A stretch of DNA of 64,000 nt from Verrucomicrobiota bacterium (GTDB taxonomy: Bacteria > Verrucomicrobiota > Kiritimatiellia > UBA8416 > JABMPJ01). The position numbers and the translations under genes are program-made. Positions 43,532 to 52,881 of this stretch are shown in pieces. The notes under the pieces are model-generated. The model did not search any database and was not told the origin of the DNA. It saw only the letters and a list, made by a program, of their open reading frames with translations. The stretch lies in contig JABGQM010000025.1 in assembly GCA_018648805.1 (NCBI GenBank), forward strand, positions 1 to 64,000. The letters run 5' to 3'. The stretch's first letter is position 1. Each line of letters begins with the position of its first letter.

Positions 43532-44659
43532 CTACTTCTGATAAATAGGCAAAAACCGATACGGCACGCCGAGGGTCAAAATGGAGAAACCCGTGCCGAC
43601 AGCACCACCCCAGTCGCCATTCTCGCTCTGCTTCTTCAACAGCGCCTTGCTGATCTTCGAATAATAGCGGTTGAAGTACTTATCTCCGGCCTGGTACATG
43701 GCCTGCGCGGCGTAATAGTGGGAATAGCCGAAATTTCCCGCGCTTTCATAGACTGAGTCGGGGTGGCTATAGACGAAGGCCGCTCCCCCCCGGGCGGCGG
43801 GATGATTACGCGCTCCGCACAGCATCAGAGCCAGCGTCCCGGCGGCGGAGCGGCCATACCCCGCCCCTCCCATCGGCGCACCCGCCAAGGTCTGATACGC
43901 GAACCCGCCAGTCGCGCGCACTTCGCAGGAAACAACGTAATCCACCGCCCGCTGCATGGCTTTCTCCGGCACCGCGATTCCGGATTCGCGAGCTGAGGCC
44001 AGCGCCACCATCTGCATCGCAGCACAGGACAAGTCAGCGCTGCCGGTCGGGTTCGGCCCGTAGCGCCAGCCGCCTTCGCTGTTCTGTGCGTTGAGCGTAC
44101 AATTGACCGCCCGCATCAACGTCTCACGAATGCGCGGATCCTGGCTCTGACCCCAGGCCTCCGAGAGCGCCAATACCGCCAGACCGTGCTCGTACATGCC
44201 GCGTGAGGATCCCTCGTGGATATACCCCTTCTTCTTCTCACAGGCAATCAGGAAATCGATCGCTTTGGCCATGGTCTTGCCGTACTTGCCCTCGCCGGGA
44301 ATGTGGCCCTGCACCATGAACGACATCAGGGCCAGCGCCGTCCCGCCGGGCTTGTTGCCGGTCCCGAAACTGCCGTCTTCGAGCTGAGATTCTGCCAGGA
44401 ACTCGAGGCCGCGGGTGATGGCCTTCTTTACCTCGGGCGTGAGGCGCACGACCGACGTGCGTTGCTTTGCTTCCTGGGCAGTGGCTGGGAGGGGGGCGAG
44501 GAAGAACAGCATTGCCGCAGCGAGGACCGGAAGAATGTTCAACAGCAATCGATTGCTGCCGATTGCTATCGATTGCTGTCGAGCGGCCCCTGACTCCTGC
44601 CTGCCAAGGCGTAGCGTAGCGAAGACTGGACCTCTGACCTCTGACCTCTGATTCATCAT
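43532..44659 (-). CDS. Exported alpha/alpha-toroid (prenyltransferase/squalene-cyclase-like) protein A
   Basis: 375 residues. Toroid repeats such as GLEFLAESQLEDGSFG, MYEHGLAVLALSEAWG and SEGGWRYGPN follow a long n-region and signal core ILPVLAAAMLFFLAPLPATA. The DxDD acid of terpene cyclases is absent, so a binding or scaffold role is more likely. It ends PYRFLPIYQK and is a paralog of the protein at 61521, which ends PYRYIPIYQR. Overlaps the upstream coiled-coil gene by 4 nt. Confidence 0.82.
   Translation of the reverse strand: MMNQRSEVRGPVFATLRLGRQESGAARQQSIAIGSNRLLLNILPVLAAAMLFFLAPLPATAQEAKQRTSVVRLTPEVKKAITRGLEFLAESQLEDGSFGTGNKPGGTALALMSFMVQGHIPGEGKYGKTMAKAIDFLIACEKKKGYIHEGSSRGMYEHGLAVLALSEAWGQSQDPRIRETLMRAVNCTLNAQNSEGGWRYGPNPTGSADLSCAAMQMVALASARESGIAVPEKAMQRAVDYVVSCEVRATGGFAYQTLAGAPMGGAGYGRSAAGTLALMLCGARNHPAARGGAAFVYSHPDSVYESAGNFGYSHYYAAQAMYQAGDKYFNRYYSKISKALLKKQSENGDWGGAVGTGFSILTLGVPYRFLPIYQK
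44551..44580. repeat. Decamer array in a signal-peptide-coding region
   Basis: GATTGCTGCC, GATTGCTATC, GATTGCTGTC in tandem, just 5' of the hydrophobic core of the protein at 44659. Related decamers occur at 61411-61450 and 62531-62570. Confidence 0.85.
44631..44651 (-). repeat. Heptamer array (TCAGAGG)x3 after the start codon
   Basis: Three exact units begin 8 nt into the gene at 44659 and encode QRSEVRG. Confidence 0.9.
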
Positions 44660-46536
44660 TCCCCAATCACCTCATAGTAATCCGCTACCTGCCTCCGGAA
44701 CTCCGGGGGCAGTTGCCGGACATAGTCCTGAATCTTTGCCTTCTGACGCTTGCGCTCCATGGCGCTGTCGGCCAGCCGGTCCACCTCGACGGCGTCGGTG
44801 TTGCTTTCGCCCCTGCCGCCCGCGTCATCGGCGGCATCCTTATCACTACCCGCCTGGGGCGGGCCCTCGTCGGTGACGAACGGGGGCGGTTCACTATCCT
44901 CTTCCTCGTCGTCCTCGAGGCCCAGGAAAAGGTTTGCGGCCGTCATCGTCTGCACCTCGGGCATGGCTCCCTCTGCCATGCCTTCCGGCTGGATCATCAG
45001 GGCGGCAGCTTCAGGCCCCTCGAAGATGTCCGGCATGTCCGGGTCTGGCTTCCCCGCGTCTTCCTCGTCGCCGTCAGGGGGAAGTTTGTACCTGTCTTCC
45101 GGAATTACCGGGTGGAAGGTCCATTCCGCACCTTCCCCTTCTTCAGCTTCCCCCTCTTTTTCAAGCACGGAGCCGTAGACCGACTCCAGCAACGCAATCA
45201 CCCGCTCCTGGGCGGCGACCGCGTCCTCCTTTTTCGCTGCCTTTATGGCATCGACGGCTTCTTCGAACGCGATCATGAGCGGCTCCACCAGGTACTCGCC
45301 CTTCTTGCTGACGAACAGGTCGGGGGCGTCAAAGGCAAAGTCGGTCATCGCATCCTGTATTTCGACCTGCCGGGCTTCGTAGAATGAGCTATTCTTTTCA
45401 AGCTCCGCTTCCCTGCCGGTGTCCTTGCGCAGGACTCTCTGCTTTTCGAGCAGCAGTTCGAGGCCGGCGACGAATTCCCCAAAATCGAACCGGCCGGCCG
45501 ACAGCAGCTGCAGCGCGCCCTTGAACAGGTCAATCACCCGGTCCTGTGCTCCGGCAGCGGCGAGCCCGTCCGAACGCTCGATCTGCTTGATCGCGCTCTC
45601 CAGAAAATCGGCAACCGTCGGCGGCGGTTCGAGAAGCTGCTGCACCGCGGCGCTTTCGGTATCGGGCGGCGCGGGACTCAGCACCTCTTCGGCCTGCTTG
45701 AAGCGCGACCTCGATGCTTCGTCGAAGGCCTCCACGCGAGCCTTCCGTAGTAGTTCAAGAAACCTCCCATAGCGGGCCAACATCGCCCTCTGGCCCTGAA
45801 TGAGGGGGCCTTTCCCTGCCCCGGCAAGCTCCGGGTTGATCAACAGCGCTTTCGTCCATTCGGCAGTTCCGCTGCGCAGGTTGCCCTGCACCTTGATCAT
45901 GTCCTTGATTTCCTGAATGAGTGCTTCCTGCATCAACAGCGCAGAACTGCCGGCCAGTACGCGCTGGAGCTCCTTTACGATGGCATCGACCTCTTGCCTT
46001 GCAGAGCTCATGTGGTGCCGGGCGGCGTCGGCTTCGAGACGCGCATCGCGCAGGTGCAACGCCACGGCCGGCAGCCGCTCGTCCGCCACGCTGCTCACGG
46101 CCACCTGCAGAGCCTGCAGGTTCTTGCCGCCGCCATATTTGAACAAGTCGTTGGACTCAAGCTCCTCAAGCAGCCAACTCACATCACCGGCGACCTTCCC
46201 CATCTTCCGCGCCTCCGCGCCCTGCTGCGCCTCAAGCGTGCGCAGCTTGTCGGCGGGGGTGGCGGGTGCGGCGGGCTCGGCACCAAGCAATCCCGGCAGC
46301 AGCGCCGCCAGTGAAAGAACACGGACAAACACGGACAGACACGGACGCACACGGACGGCCCTCCGACTTCTCCCTTCAGAATCAACGCCCAACAGCCAAC
46401 GTCCAACAGCCAACGCCCAACCAGGAATTCCCAACTTGGATGTTGGGAGTTGGATGTTGAATGTTGGACGTTCAGACTCTCTGCCTACCGTGACCCCTGC
46501 CCCCTGAATACTGAACACTGAATCCAGACTCCTCAT
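44656..46536 (-). CDS. Exported coiled-coil acidic protein A (LPxExR...DYYE C-terminus)
   Basis: 626 residues, helical, with long coiled-coil stretches and a very acidic segment (DGDEEDAGKPDPDMPD, about 480). It ends RQLPPEFRRQVADYYEVIGE, a C-terminal motif seen in proteins of vWA/MoxR clusters in planctomycetes and relatives (from memory), and shared with the gene at 62642. The 70-residue n-region before signal core SLAALLPGLLGA is built of heptamer and decamer repeats; a GTG near 46347 would start just before the core. Overlaps the upstream gene by 4 nt. Confidence 0.72.
   Translation of the reverse strand: MRSLDSVFSIQGAGVTVGRESERPTFNIQLPTSKLGIPGWALAVGRWLLGVDSEGRSRRAVRVRPCLSVFVRVLSLAALLPGLLGAEPAAPATPADKLRTLEAQQGAEARKMGKVAGDVSWLLEELESNDLFKYGGGKNLQALQVAVSSVADERLPAVALHLRDARLEADAARHHMSSARQEVDAIVKELQRVLAGSSALLMQEALIQEIKDMIKVQGNLRSGTAEWTKALLINPELAGAGKGPLIQGQRAMLARYGRFLELLRKARVEAFDEASRSRFKQAEEVLSPAPPDTESAAVQQLLEPPPTVADFLESAIKQIERSDGLAAAGAQDRVIDLFKGALQLLSAGRFDFGEFVAGLELLLEKQRVLRKDTGREAELEKNSSFYEARQVEIQDAMTDFAFDAPDLFVSKKGEYLVEPLMIAFEEAVDAIKAAKKEDAVAAQERVIALLESVYGSVLEKEGEAEEGEGAEWTFHPVIPEDRYKLPPDGDEEDAGKPDPDMPDIFEGPEAAALMIQPEGMAEGAMPEVQTMTAANLFLGLEDDEEEDSEPPPFVTDEGPPQAGSDKDAADDAGGRGESNTDAVEVDRLADSAMERKRQKAKIQDYVRQLPPEFRRQVADYYEVIGE
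46384..46524. repeat. Three heptamer arrays in the 5' coding part
   Basis: AACGCCC/AACAGCC/AACGTCC units at 46384-46425, TTGGATG/TTGGGAG units at 46436-46477 (the inverse of the first), and GATTCAG-type units at about 46500-46522 beside the ATG. A 10-nt ACACGGACAN array follows at about 46317-46356. Confidence 0.88.
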
Positions 46537-48188
46537 TCCGTCCCCCCCTGCTCGAGCATGAGCAACTTGAGTTTCCTGGATGCGGCGCGCTCGGCCACAA
46601 AGGTCTCTTTGACCAGCTCGTTGCGGGCGGCCAGTTCCTGTCGGAACCAGGCCATGTAATCGGCTTTGCTGACGATGGTCAATTGGCGCACCGGCGAGCG
46701 TGCGCTGTGTGCGCCCTTCCCGCCGGGTTTCTGGTCGCTTGCCTCAAGATGATAGCTAAGCTCCATGCCGGGCTTGAGATCGGGAATGACCTTTGCCGGC
46801 GTCCACTCGTAGGTATCAGCGCCGGCGGTCTTGCCATCGAACTCCTGCACCAGCAGGCGCAGGGGTTCCGGCACTTCGGCGTCGCCCGGCATGGTGGCTG
46901 AACAGACCAGCCAGAGCTTATCCAGGCCGTGGTCGTCCTTTGCCTGCCAGTTGAGCCTGACTATCCTGTCCATCGTTGCCAATCCGTGCGGGGGCTTTCC
47001 GATGAAACCAATTCGCGGCGTGGCGTCGCGAATGACCCGGACACTGTATTCGACATCCTCGAAGTGGAAGTTCTTTCCGCTGTCGCCTTCGGTCCAGGCA
47101 AAGGTGTAGTTGAAGGCCTTGTCGGCGGTGAGAGAGAAGGAAACGTCTTCTCCGCTTTCGCCGACCTGCGCGTCTAAGCGCTGATCACCACGGACCACGG
47201 TCAGTTTCCCAACCGTCTTGTCACAGGTCAGTCTCCAGTCGATGCGCGTGCCCTCGGGCACTTCGACGTTAAGCTGGTCGGTCGTCTCGTCGGGCCGGTT
47301 CAGGTACTTGGGCAGATGCAGCTGCACCACAGTCTCGACGACGCGCGGCGCACTCACGACCGAGATGCGGAATTCCCCGGAGCGGTAGTCGCCCATGGTG
47401 ACAAAGTAATCCATGTCACGATCCAGCGCTTCCAGACCGCGACGGAAGCTGAACCCGTTGGCAAGCCCGGCCATCGGCAGTTCCATCCACTTATGCTTCC
47501 GACCTTCCGCTGGTCTTACATGCAGGATGGCCACATCGGGAATCACGCCGCCGGCCGCGGCGGTGATTTCAGCGGTCTGTCCAGCCGGCACGGTCACATC
47601 ACCGGTAATCTTGACCAGCCTGGTCTGAACGGGATACGTTGTGTCGATACCGGCCAGGCGCCTGAACATAACCCCAAAATGCTCTGACCAGCGCACGCCG
47701 GAGCCGGCAGCCACAAGCAGGACCACGGAGGCAAAGGCCAGCAGCTTCTTGATCTGCGTAAAGTCAATGACATCGCTGAACCGGATCTGGCTTGATTTCT
47801 GGACCGCGAAGTCACGCATGGCTGCGAGAAGTTCCGGGGAAGCATCCGACGTCCTGGCCGTTGAATCGAGCTCGATGTACGAGACAAGTGACGACATCAG
47901 CTCCGGGTGCATGGCCTCGACGTCCAGGGCCGTGCGGATGGCATCATAAGGGCGCAGCTTCCGGATCCATTCCCGCCAAATCACCCAGCCCATCGTCGCC
48001 ACCCCGGCGACACCCATGAGAACCGATAGAGCGGCCGGCATCCGGGTTTTGAAGAGCAGCCCAAAATCGATGATAAGCCCCAGTAAGACCAGCATGACCA
48101 GCCAGATAACGCTGCGGCACAGGCCGCGCACGTGACAGAAGCGCCGCTCGCGTTTCCAGGTGGCTCTGAGTTGTTGTTCGATGGTCAT
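46533..48188 (-). CDS. Membrane-anchored DUF4175-like protein of the vWA cluster
   Basis: 551 residues. Three membrane segments lie near the N-terminus (VIWLVMLVLLGLIIDFGLLF, LMGVAGVATMGWVIW, LLAFASVVLLVAAG), followed by beta-rich extracytoplasmic domains and a C-terminal helix. Placement next to vWA proteins and general layout recall DUF4175-type proteins, but the match is only tentative. It overlaps the downstream coiled-coil gene by 4 nt and is preceded by a heptamer hairpin (48206-48302). Confidence 0.6.
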   Translation of the reverse strand: MTIEQQLRATWKRERRFCHVRGLCRSVIWLVMLVLLGLIIDFGLLFKTRMPAALSVLMGVAGVATMGWVIWREWIRKLRPYDAIRTALDVEAMHPELMSSLVSYIELDSTARTSDASPELLAAMRDFAVQKSSQIRFSDVIDFTQIKKLLAFASVVLLVAAGSGVRWSEHFGVMFRRLAGIDTTYPVQTRLVKITGDVTVPAGQTAEITAAAGGVIPDVAILHVRPAEGRKHKWMELPMAGLANGFSFRRGLEALDRDMDYFVTMGDYRSGEFRISVVSAPRVVETVVQLHLPKYLNRPDETTDQLNVEVPEGTRIDWRLTCDKTVGKLTVVRGDQRLDAQVGESGEDVSFSLTADKAFNYTFAWTEGDSGKNFHFEDVEYSVRVIRDATPRIGFIGKPPHGLATMDRIVRLNWQAKDDHGLDKLWLVCSATMPGDAEVPEPLRLLVQEFDGKTAGADTYEWTPAKVIPDLKPGMELSYHLEASDQKPGGKGAHSARSPVRQLTIVSKADYMAWFRQELAARNELVKETFVAERAASRKLKLLMLEQGGTE

Positions 48189-48205
48189 AGTTCCGGTCTC
48201 AAGAG

Positions 48206-48302
48206 ATTAGTCATTAGTCATTAGTCATTAGTCATTTCTGGTGTCGTACTTAGCCTGTCTGTCAATGACAGATGACTAATGACAAATAACCAATGACCAA
48301 TT
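48206..48302. repeat. Inverted pair of GTCATTA heptamer arrays
   Basis: Four ATTAGTC units (48206-48233) and five degenerate complementary units (CAATGAC, AGATGAC, TAATGAC, AAATAAC, CAATGAC; 48263-48297) can fold on each other. They lie in the leader of the gene at 48188. Confidence 0.9.
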
Positions 48303-48326
48303 TTTCTTCCCCAATCTCGGTCCTTT

Positions 48327-50693
48327 CTATAGCAGGTTTTCTCTTCTTCGAAGCATCCACTCCATGCCCAGCAAGAGCAGGAGGAGCAAGTAGAGAATCG
48401 GTGTATCCCAGAGGTCGATCTCCCTGCTGATGACGCGTGTCATTTCCGGGGCCGCCACGTTCTCGATCAGACTCGCAAGGTCGGCGGGGGCCACGACGGC
48501 GGTTCCGGATGCGTTAGCAACCGCTTCAGCGATATCCGGCCTGGCGGCCGTATCGCGATCTTCAATCGGATCTGAGGCGACAATGAACGCGGCCGTACCG
48601 GAATGCTCGAGCTCGTGGTCCTGGGCTCGTATCTTATAGTCGCCTTCCGGACCTGCGGGGATCGCACCAAAGTAAAGACCCGGCGTGCCAGGATCGGGCA
48701 GCAGCAGGAGTTCCCGCGCCGAATCAGCGAATCCGTCGCGTTCCATCACCAACGTATGCGATTCCTTCACGACCGGCTCATACATCGCGGACAGCACATT
48801 CGCGTAGACCCGGACCGGTTCGCCGGGGTTGTAGCGCGCCCGCTCGGTCTGCAGGGAGATCCGTCTGTTCTGTCCGAGGACACGGGACATGGCAAGGAAC
48901 TGTATGGCCTGCCCCCAGAAGCGGCCGTGATGTTCATCACCTGTTTCCAGGCGCAGGCGCCAGAGCCGGTCGGTCGCCACAAACATGCACTTGCCCTTGC
49001 CGTAGTTGTGCCAGGACACCACGGGATAGTCCATCCCGGCCAACGTGCCCGGCAGATGCAACAGGACATTCGCAGAAGGCTTGGCGCCGCCAAGGGCAGG
49101 AAGCCGGTGCATGGGCCTGACCTTTGACCAGAGCCGCTGGTTGGCGTCAACCGCATCGTCGAGAACTGTGATCGGACTGTGCAGCTCCCCTTCCGGCAAG
49201 CGTGGGAACAGGTTATCGGCGATGTCGTGTGGCTTGCCAGCGCCAATGGTAACCGGCAGCACACTGGCAACTGGCGTATTCTGGTAGCTCGCGGGCGCTG
49301 CCAGCGGGCCGGCCAGCATGATCAGAGACCCGCCATGCACACGAATCTGCTTCTCCAGCAATTCAAGTTGTTCGGGCTTGAAATACTTGGACGATACATC
49401 GCCGATGATAATAAGGTCGTATTCAAAGATATTGCGTACGTTCTTGGGAAACTCGGCCATGAAACGCGGCGAAATCTCCGGCAGTCTGGGATCACCCTTG
49501 GTCATCAGGAACCGGGTCTTCAAATGCGTATTGCGCATCAGGACCCAGCGCAGGTAGCGAAACTCCCAGCGTGGACTGCCTTCAACATAGAGGACCTTGA
49601 TTTTTTCCTCAATGATGCGCAGACGGTGCGAGAGGACGTTGTTCTTCAGGTTGGAATCAATGTCCATACCGTCCAGTTCAAACTCGAGCTGGAGCTCGCC
49701 CGCGCGCTGCTTCGGTTCAAAGCGCATTTCAGCGAACTGCGTACCCTCATCCAACACCAGCGATTCGGACTGTGCTTCTGCTCCGTTAACCTTGAGTTTG
49801 AGCGTAGTGCTGCGTCCATCGAAGCCGCGCGACTGCAGCCGCACGCGCAGCATCACCGGATCGCCATCGAAGATGGCCTCCGGACCAATAATCTCTCTGA
49901 TCATAGCGTCCGGCGGCGCCGGCATCCCGATGGGAACGGGATAGACAGGAATACCGTCGGTTGCCAGAGAACCCGCGACACGTGCGGGATTCTCACCGTC
50001 GACCCAGCCGAAATCACTGAACACCATGACCCCCGCAATCTGCAGCCCGGTGTATCGCGACACAGCTTCACGGATGGCTGTGCCAATCCGTGAAGCCTCG
50101 CCGTCCGCGTTGCACTCGCCCAGCCAGGCGGAGGGATCCTCGGCGCCGCCCTCGGGAGTCAGGCTCTGGTCGAAGCTGAAGAAGCGGACGTCGAACCGTT
50201 CGCCTGCACGGCGCAGCAGATCGATATCGGGGTGCTCGAACAGGGCCTTCACCAAATCGAGTCTGGAGATATCGGGTGCCTTCTTCAGGTATTGCTGGAT
50301 GAGGTCCTCGGCAACGTCCTTGTCGAACGCTAGTCCGTCCATGATCCGCGCCGCCTCGGCAAGCGACTCGGCCGTAGCCCGCTTGTCTGCGGCCGCCATA
50401 CTGCGCGACGTATCGACCAGCATCAGCATGGTAGGCCGATAGGTCTTCGTGTAGCGGATCTTTGCCGCGGGCATGGCAATCATGAAGACGATAATCAGCA
50501 ACGCCAGCAGGTGGCATGTTCCCATGATCTTGCGGCCCTTGGACGGGATACTCCGGAGCGAACGGTACTGAAAGACCGTGTAAACGATCGCGCCAAGAAT
50601 GAAAATGCCGAGCAGAGCCATACTGCCCCGCATGATCAGGTCGAACCCGATGATCTGCTGGCTGTCTTTAAGATTTAGTAGGGTCTCAAGCAT
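48327..50693 (-). CDS. Membrane vWA protein with glutamine-amidotransferase-like domain
   Basis: 788 residues. Two N-terminal membrane helices (about 24-44, 58-77), a vWA-like domain with MIDAS DTSRS at 94-98, a GATase1-like domain (VRNIFEYDLIIIGDVSSKYF; GGSLIMLAGPLAAP) and a C-terminal membrane helix ILYLLLLLLLGMEWM. ATG 50693 is chosen over upstream frames because GGAGGGGG lies just before it and the preceding gene ends 5 nt upstream. It partners the vWA protein at 50698. Confidence 0.85.
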   Translation of the reverse strand: MLETLLNLKDSQQIIGFDLIMRGSMALLGIFILGAIVYTVFQYRSLRSIPSKGRKIMGTCHLLALLIIVFMIAMPAAKIRYTKTYRPTMLMLVDTSRSMAAADKRATAESLAEAARIMDGLAFDKDVAEDLIQQYLKKAPDISRLDLVKALFEHPDIDLLRRAGERFDVRFFSFDQSLTPEGGAEDPSAWLGECNADGEASRIGTAIREAVSRYTGLQIAGVMVFSDFGWVDGENPARVAGSLATDGIPVYPVPIGMPAPPDAMIREIIGPEAIFDGDPVMLRVRLQSRGFDGRSTTLKLKVNGAEAQSESLVLDEGTQFAEMRFEPKQRAGELQLEFELDGMDIDSNLKNNVLSHRLRIIEEKIKVLYVEGSPRWEFRYLRWVLMRNTHLKTRFLMTKGDPRLPEISPRFMAEFPKNVRNIFEYDLIIIGDVSSKYFKPEQLELLEKQIRVHGGSLIMLAGPLAAPASYQNTPVASVLPVTIGAGKPHDIADNLFPRLPEGELHSPITVLDDAVDANQRLWSKVRPMHRLPALGGAKPSANVLLHLPGTLAGMDYPVVSWHNYGKGKCMFVATDRLWRLRLETGDEHHGRFWGQAIQFLAMSRVLGQNRRISLQTERARYNPGEPVRVYANVLSAMYEPVVKESHTLVMERDGFADSARELLLLPDPGTPGLYFGAIPAGPEGDYKIRAQDHELEHSGTAAFIVASDPIEDRDTAARPDIAEAVANASGTAVVAPADLASLIENVAAPEMTRVISREIDLWDTPILYLLLLLLLGMEWMLRRRENLL

Positions 50694-50697
50694 CCCC

Positions 50698-52881
50698 CTA
50701 CCCCCTCCTCGCTGCTGCGACTTGGCGGTCTTGCAAGGATTCCGCGACACTGGTATCGGTCGCGTATTTGCGACGTGACTTATGATTGGCCCAGAGGCCC
50801 TGTACAAAGAAACAGATGGCGCCGAGCACGAGCAAGGTCAATCCCAGGTCTCGACCGGTGCGGCTGTTTACCGCGGCCGCCGCCACGCCGCCGGCAACGA
50901 TCTCAACCGGGACACCATCCAGCCACCGTCGCAATGTCCGAGCATCGGGCGCGCGGATTTGGGACTCCGCGGCATCGACATTCGCCGCGACGGAGACGGG
51001 TGCCAAACCCGCTTCGGCCTCAATCCTATAGACCCCGGGCGCGTCGGGTGTGATGACGACAACGCTCGCCCCGTCCACCACGGTGACCTGCGCCGGTTCG
51101 GCCTCGCCTGACGGCTGGCTCACCATCACCTCGTCACCCATCATCCGTCCAGGCAGCGGCATGGTCGCCGGTTCGCCCACGATACCCCGGCTCATTTTCT
51201 CCGGGCTAGAAAGCATGGTTGTTGACTGCTGCAGCAGGATCGTGAAGAGCGGGTGGACAGGCAGATTATTCCATGAACGATCCGCTGACGACGTGAAGAC
51301 GAGGATTCCACCGTCGCGACTGCCCAGCAATAGAGGAGATCCGCCATCCAGCTCAAGGATTGACTCGCCGTTCTCTCGCGGCACGGCACGCACGATGGTG
51401 TGAAAGCGTGCCTCCGCAATCAGATCACGGGGCAGTCTCCCGACAAGCTGCGCCACCGCGTGATCGCTCTCGGGGGCTGCAATCTGCCAACCCCGGGTCG
51501 CATCATCATGCTGTAAGGTCTCAATCAACCGCACAGGCAATAATGGCTTGTCATCAGAGGTGAAGCTCTCGTTATATTGCTCAGGGTCAACCTTGTCGCC
51601 GAGAAAGACCATCAGTCCGCCACCACTGTCTACGAACTGCCCCAGACGCTTGCCGAGGTCCGGGTTCACGTCCGCGACGTTAATCATCATGACCACGTCG
51701 TAGCCGCTGAGCTTTTCACCGTACAGACCTGCGGCATCAACATGCGTAACCCTGATCGGGGCCGTGGCATCGGCGTGCTTGAGCCGAAGTGCGCGTACGG
51801 CAAAGAACGCGCCGCGCGCGGTATCACCGGACCCGTCGCCGGCGTCGCCGTCGACGCACAGCACACGCACCGACGAACGGATGGCGACCACGGCATGTCT
51901 CTCATTGTCTGCCGCAAGAGCATCGCTGGACAGACGCGCTGTGAGTGCAATATCACCGGCCGCGTCGAACGATGTAAAGAACGAGACGAGCACGCTATCG
52001 CCGGCTTCGAGTCGCCCAACTTCCTGTCGCGCCTTGAGTTTGCCATCGGTCAGGAACTCGACCATTGCGCCTTCCACCGACTCGATCCCGGTATTGTGGA
52101 CAGCAGCAGAGAAACGGGCAAAGCCGTCACGCTGCAGCGCGCCGGCAGCATACGAAAGATCGGTAAGTGACAGGTTCTCGGCGCCGACAGAGGAAACAGG
52201 CGCCAGAAACACATGCGCTTCTTCGCCCAATTCCTGCAGCGTGTTCCGGGCCTGATCCGACAGGGCCTGCCAATCGCTTTCCTGCGCGTCGGTGATGATA
52301 TGGCATTCACGCACGGCCGTCTTCAACTCTCGGACCAGTTCCTGCAGTTGTTCCAGGTTCCGTTCAAGGTTCAAGGGATAAGCCGAGACCTCCGCCGCTT
52401 CGTCCAGGGCCTTATTGCATGTGCCGGGGTCATAACCGACCCCACGAAACAGTATCTGTGGATGACTGCTCATGAACACAATGCTCACCGGATCACCTTC
52501 ACTCATCGTCGAGAGCACATCACGCGCCCTGGCAACAGCCTGTTCGAAGCGGGCCGGTTGCCCATGCCCCATGCTGTAGGAGGCGTCGATACCAATCACG
52601 ACACCAACGTCACTGGATTCACCGGCATCGCCGGCACTGAACAGGGGTCTAAGCAGCGCCACGGCGATGAGCAAAAGGGTCAGACATCGCAGGAGCAGGA
52701 GTAGTCGGTCTTCCATGCGGATCTGCTGGGATCGCTTGACCATCGCTTTCTTCAGCAACTCCATGGCAGCCCAGTGGATTTCAATCCTCTGCCGTCTGCT
52801 CCAGACATGGATCAGGATCGGCAGGGCCACGCCAAGCGCTGCCAGGCTGCCCCACAGTGGAAGTGAATTCAGAAAGCTCAT
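50698..52881 (-). CDS. BatA-type membrane vWA protein
   Basis: 727 residues. N-terminal BatA domain with two membrane helices (PLWGSLAALGVALPILIHVW and LLLLLRCLTLLLIAVALLRP), vWA domain with MIDAS DASYS at 99-103, Ig-like segments and a C-terminal membrane helix. ATG 52881 overlaps the upstream stop by 4 nt (ATGA). In known systems MoxR ATPases act on such vWA proteins. Confidence 0.88.
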   Translation of the reverse strand: MSFLNSLPLWGSLAALGVALPILIHVWSRRQRIEIHWAAMELLKKAMVKRSQQIRMEDRLLLLLRCLTLLLIAVALLRPLFSAGDAGESSDVGVVIGIDASYSMGHGQPARFEQAVARARDVLSTMSEGDPVSIVFMSSHPQILFRGVGYDPGTCNKALDEAAEVSAYPLNLERNLEQLQELVRELKTAVRECHIITDAQESDWQALSDQARNTLQELGEEAHVFLAPVSSVGAENLSLTDLSYAAGALQRDGFARFSAAVHNTGIESVEGAMVEFLTDGKLKARQEVGRLEAGDSVLVSFFTSFDAAGDIALTARLSSDALAADNERHAVVAIRSSVRVLCVDGDAGDGSGDTARGAFFAVRALRLKHADATAPIRVTHVDAAGLYGEKLSGYDVVMMINVADVNPDLGKRLGQFVDSGGGLMVFLGDKVDPEQYNESFTSDDKPLLPVRLIETLQHDDATRGWQIAAPESDHAVAQLVGRLPRDLIAEARFHTIVRAVPRENGESILELDGGSPLLLGSRDGGILVFTSSADRSWNNLPVHPLFTILLQQSTTMLSSPEKMSRGIVGEPATMPLPGRMMGDEVMVSQPSGEAEPAQVTVVDGASVVVITPDAPGVYRIEAEAGLAPVSVAANVDAAESQIRAPDARTLRRWLDGVPVEIVAGGVAAAAVNSRTGRDLGLTLLVLGAICFFVQGLWANHKSRRKYATDTSVAESLQDRQVAAARRG

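Noticed and set aside
43532..44659. Squalene-hopene or terpene cyclase
   Set aside because: Only the toroid repeats match; the catalytic DxDD motif is absent and the protein is exported.
50694..50807. Extended N-terminus for the vWA gene ending at 48327
   Set aside because: It would overlap the BatA gene by 110 nt; ATG 50693 has a strong ribosome-binding site directly upstream.
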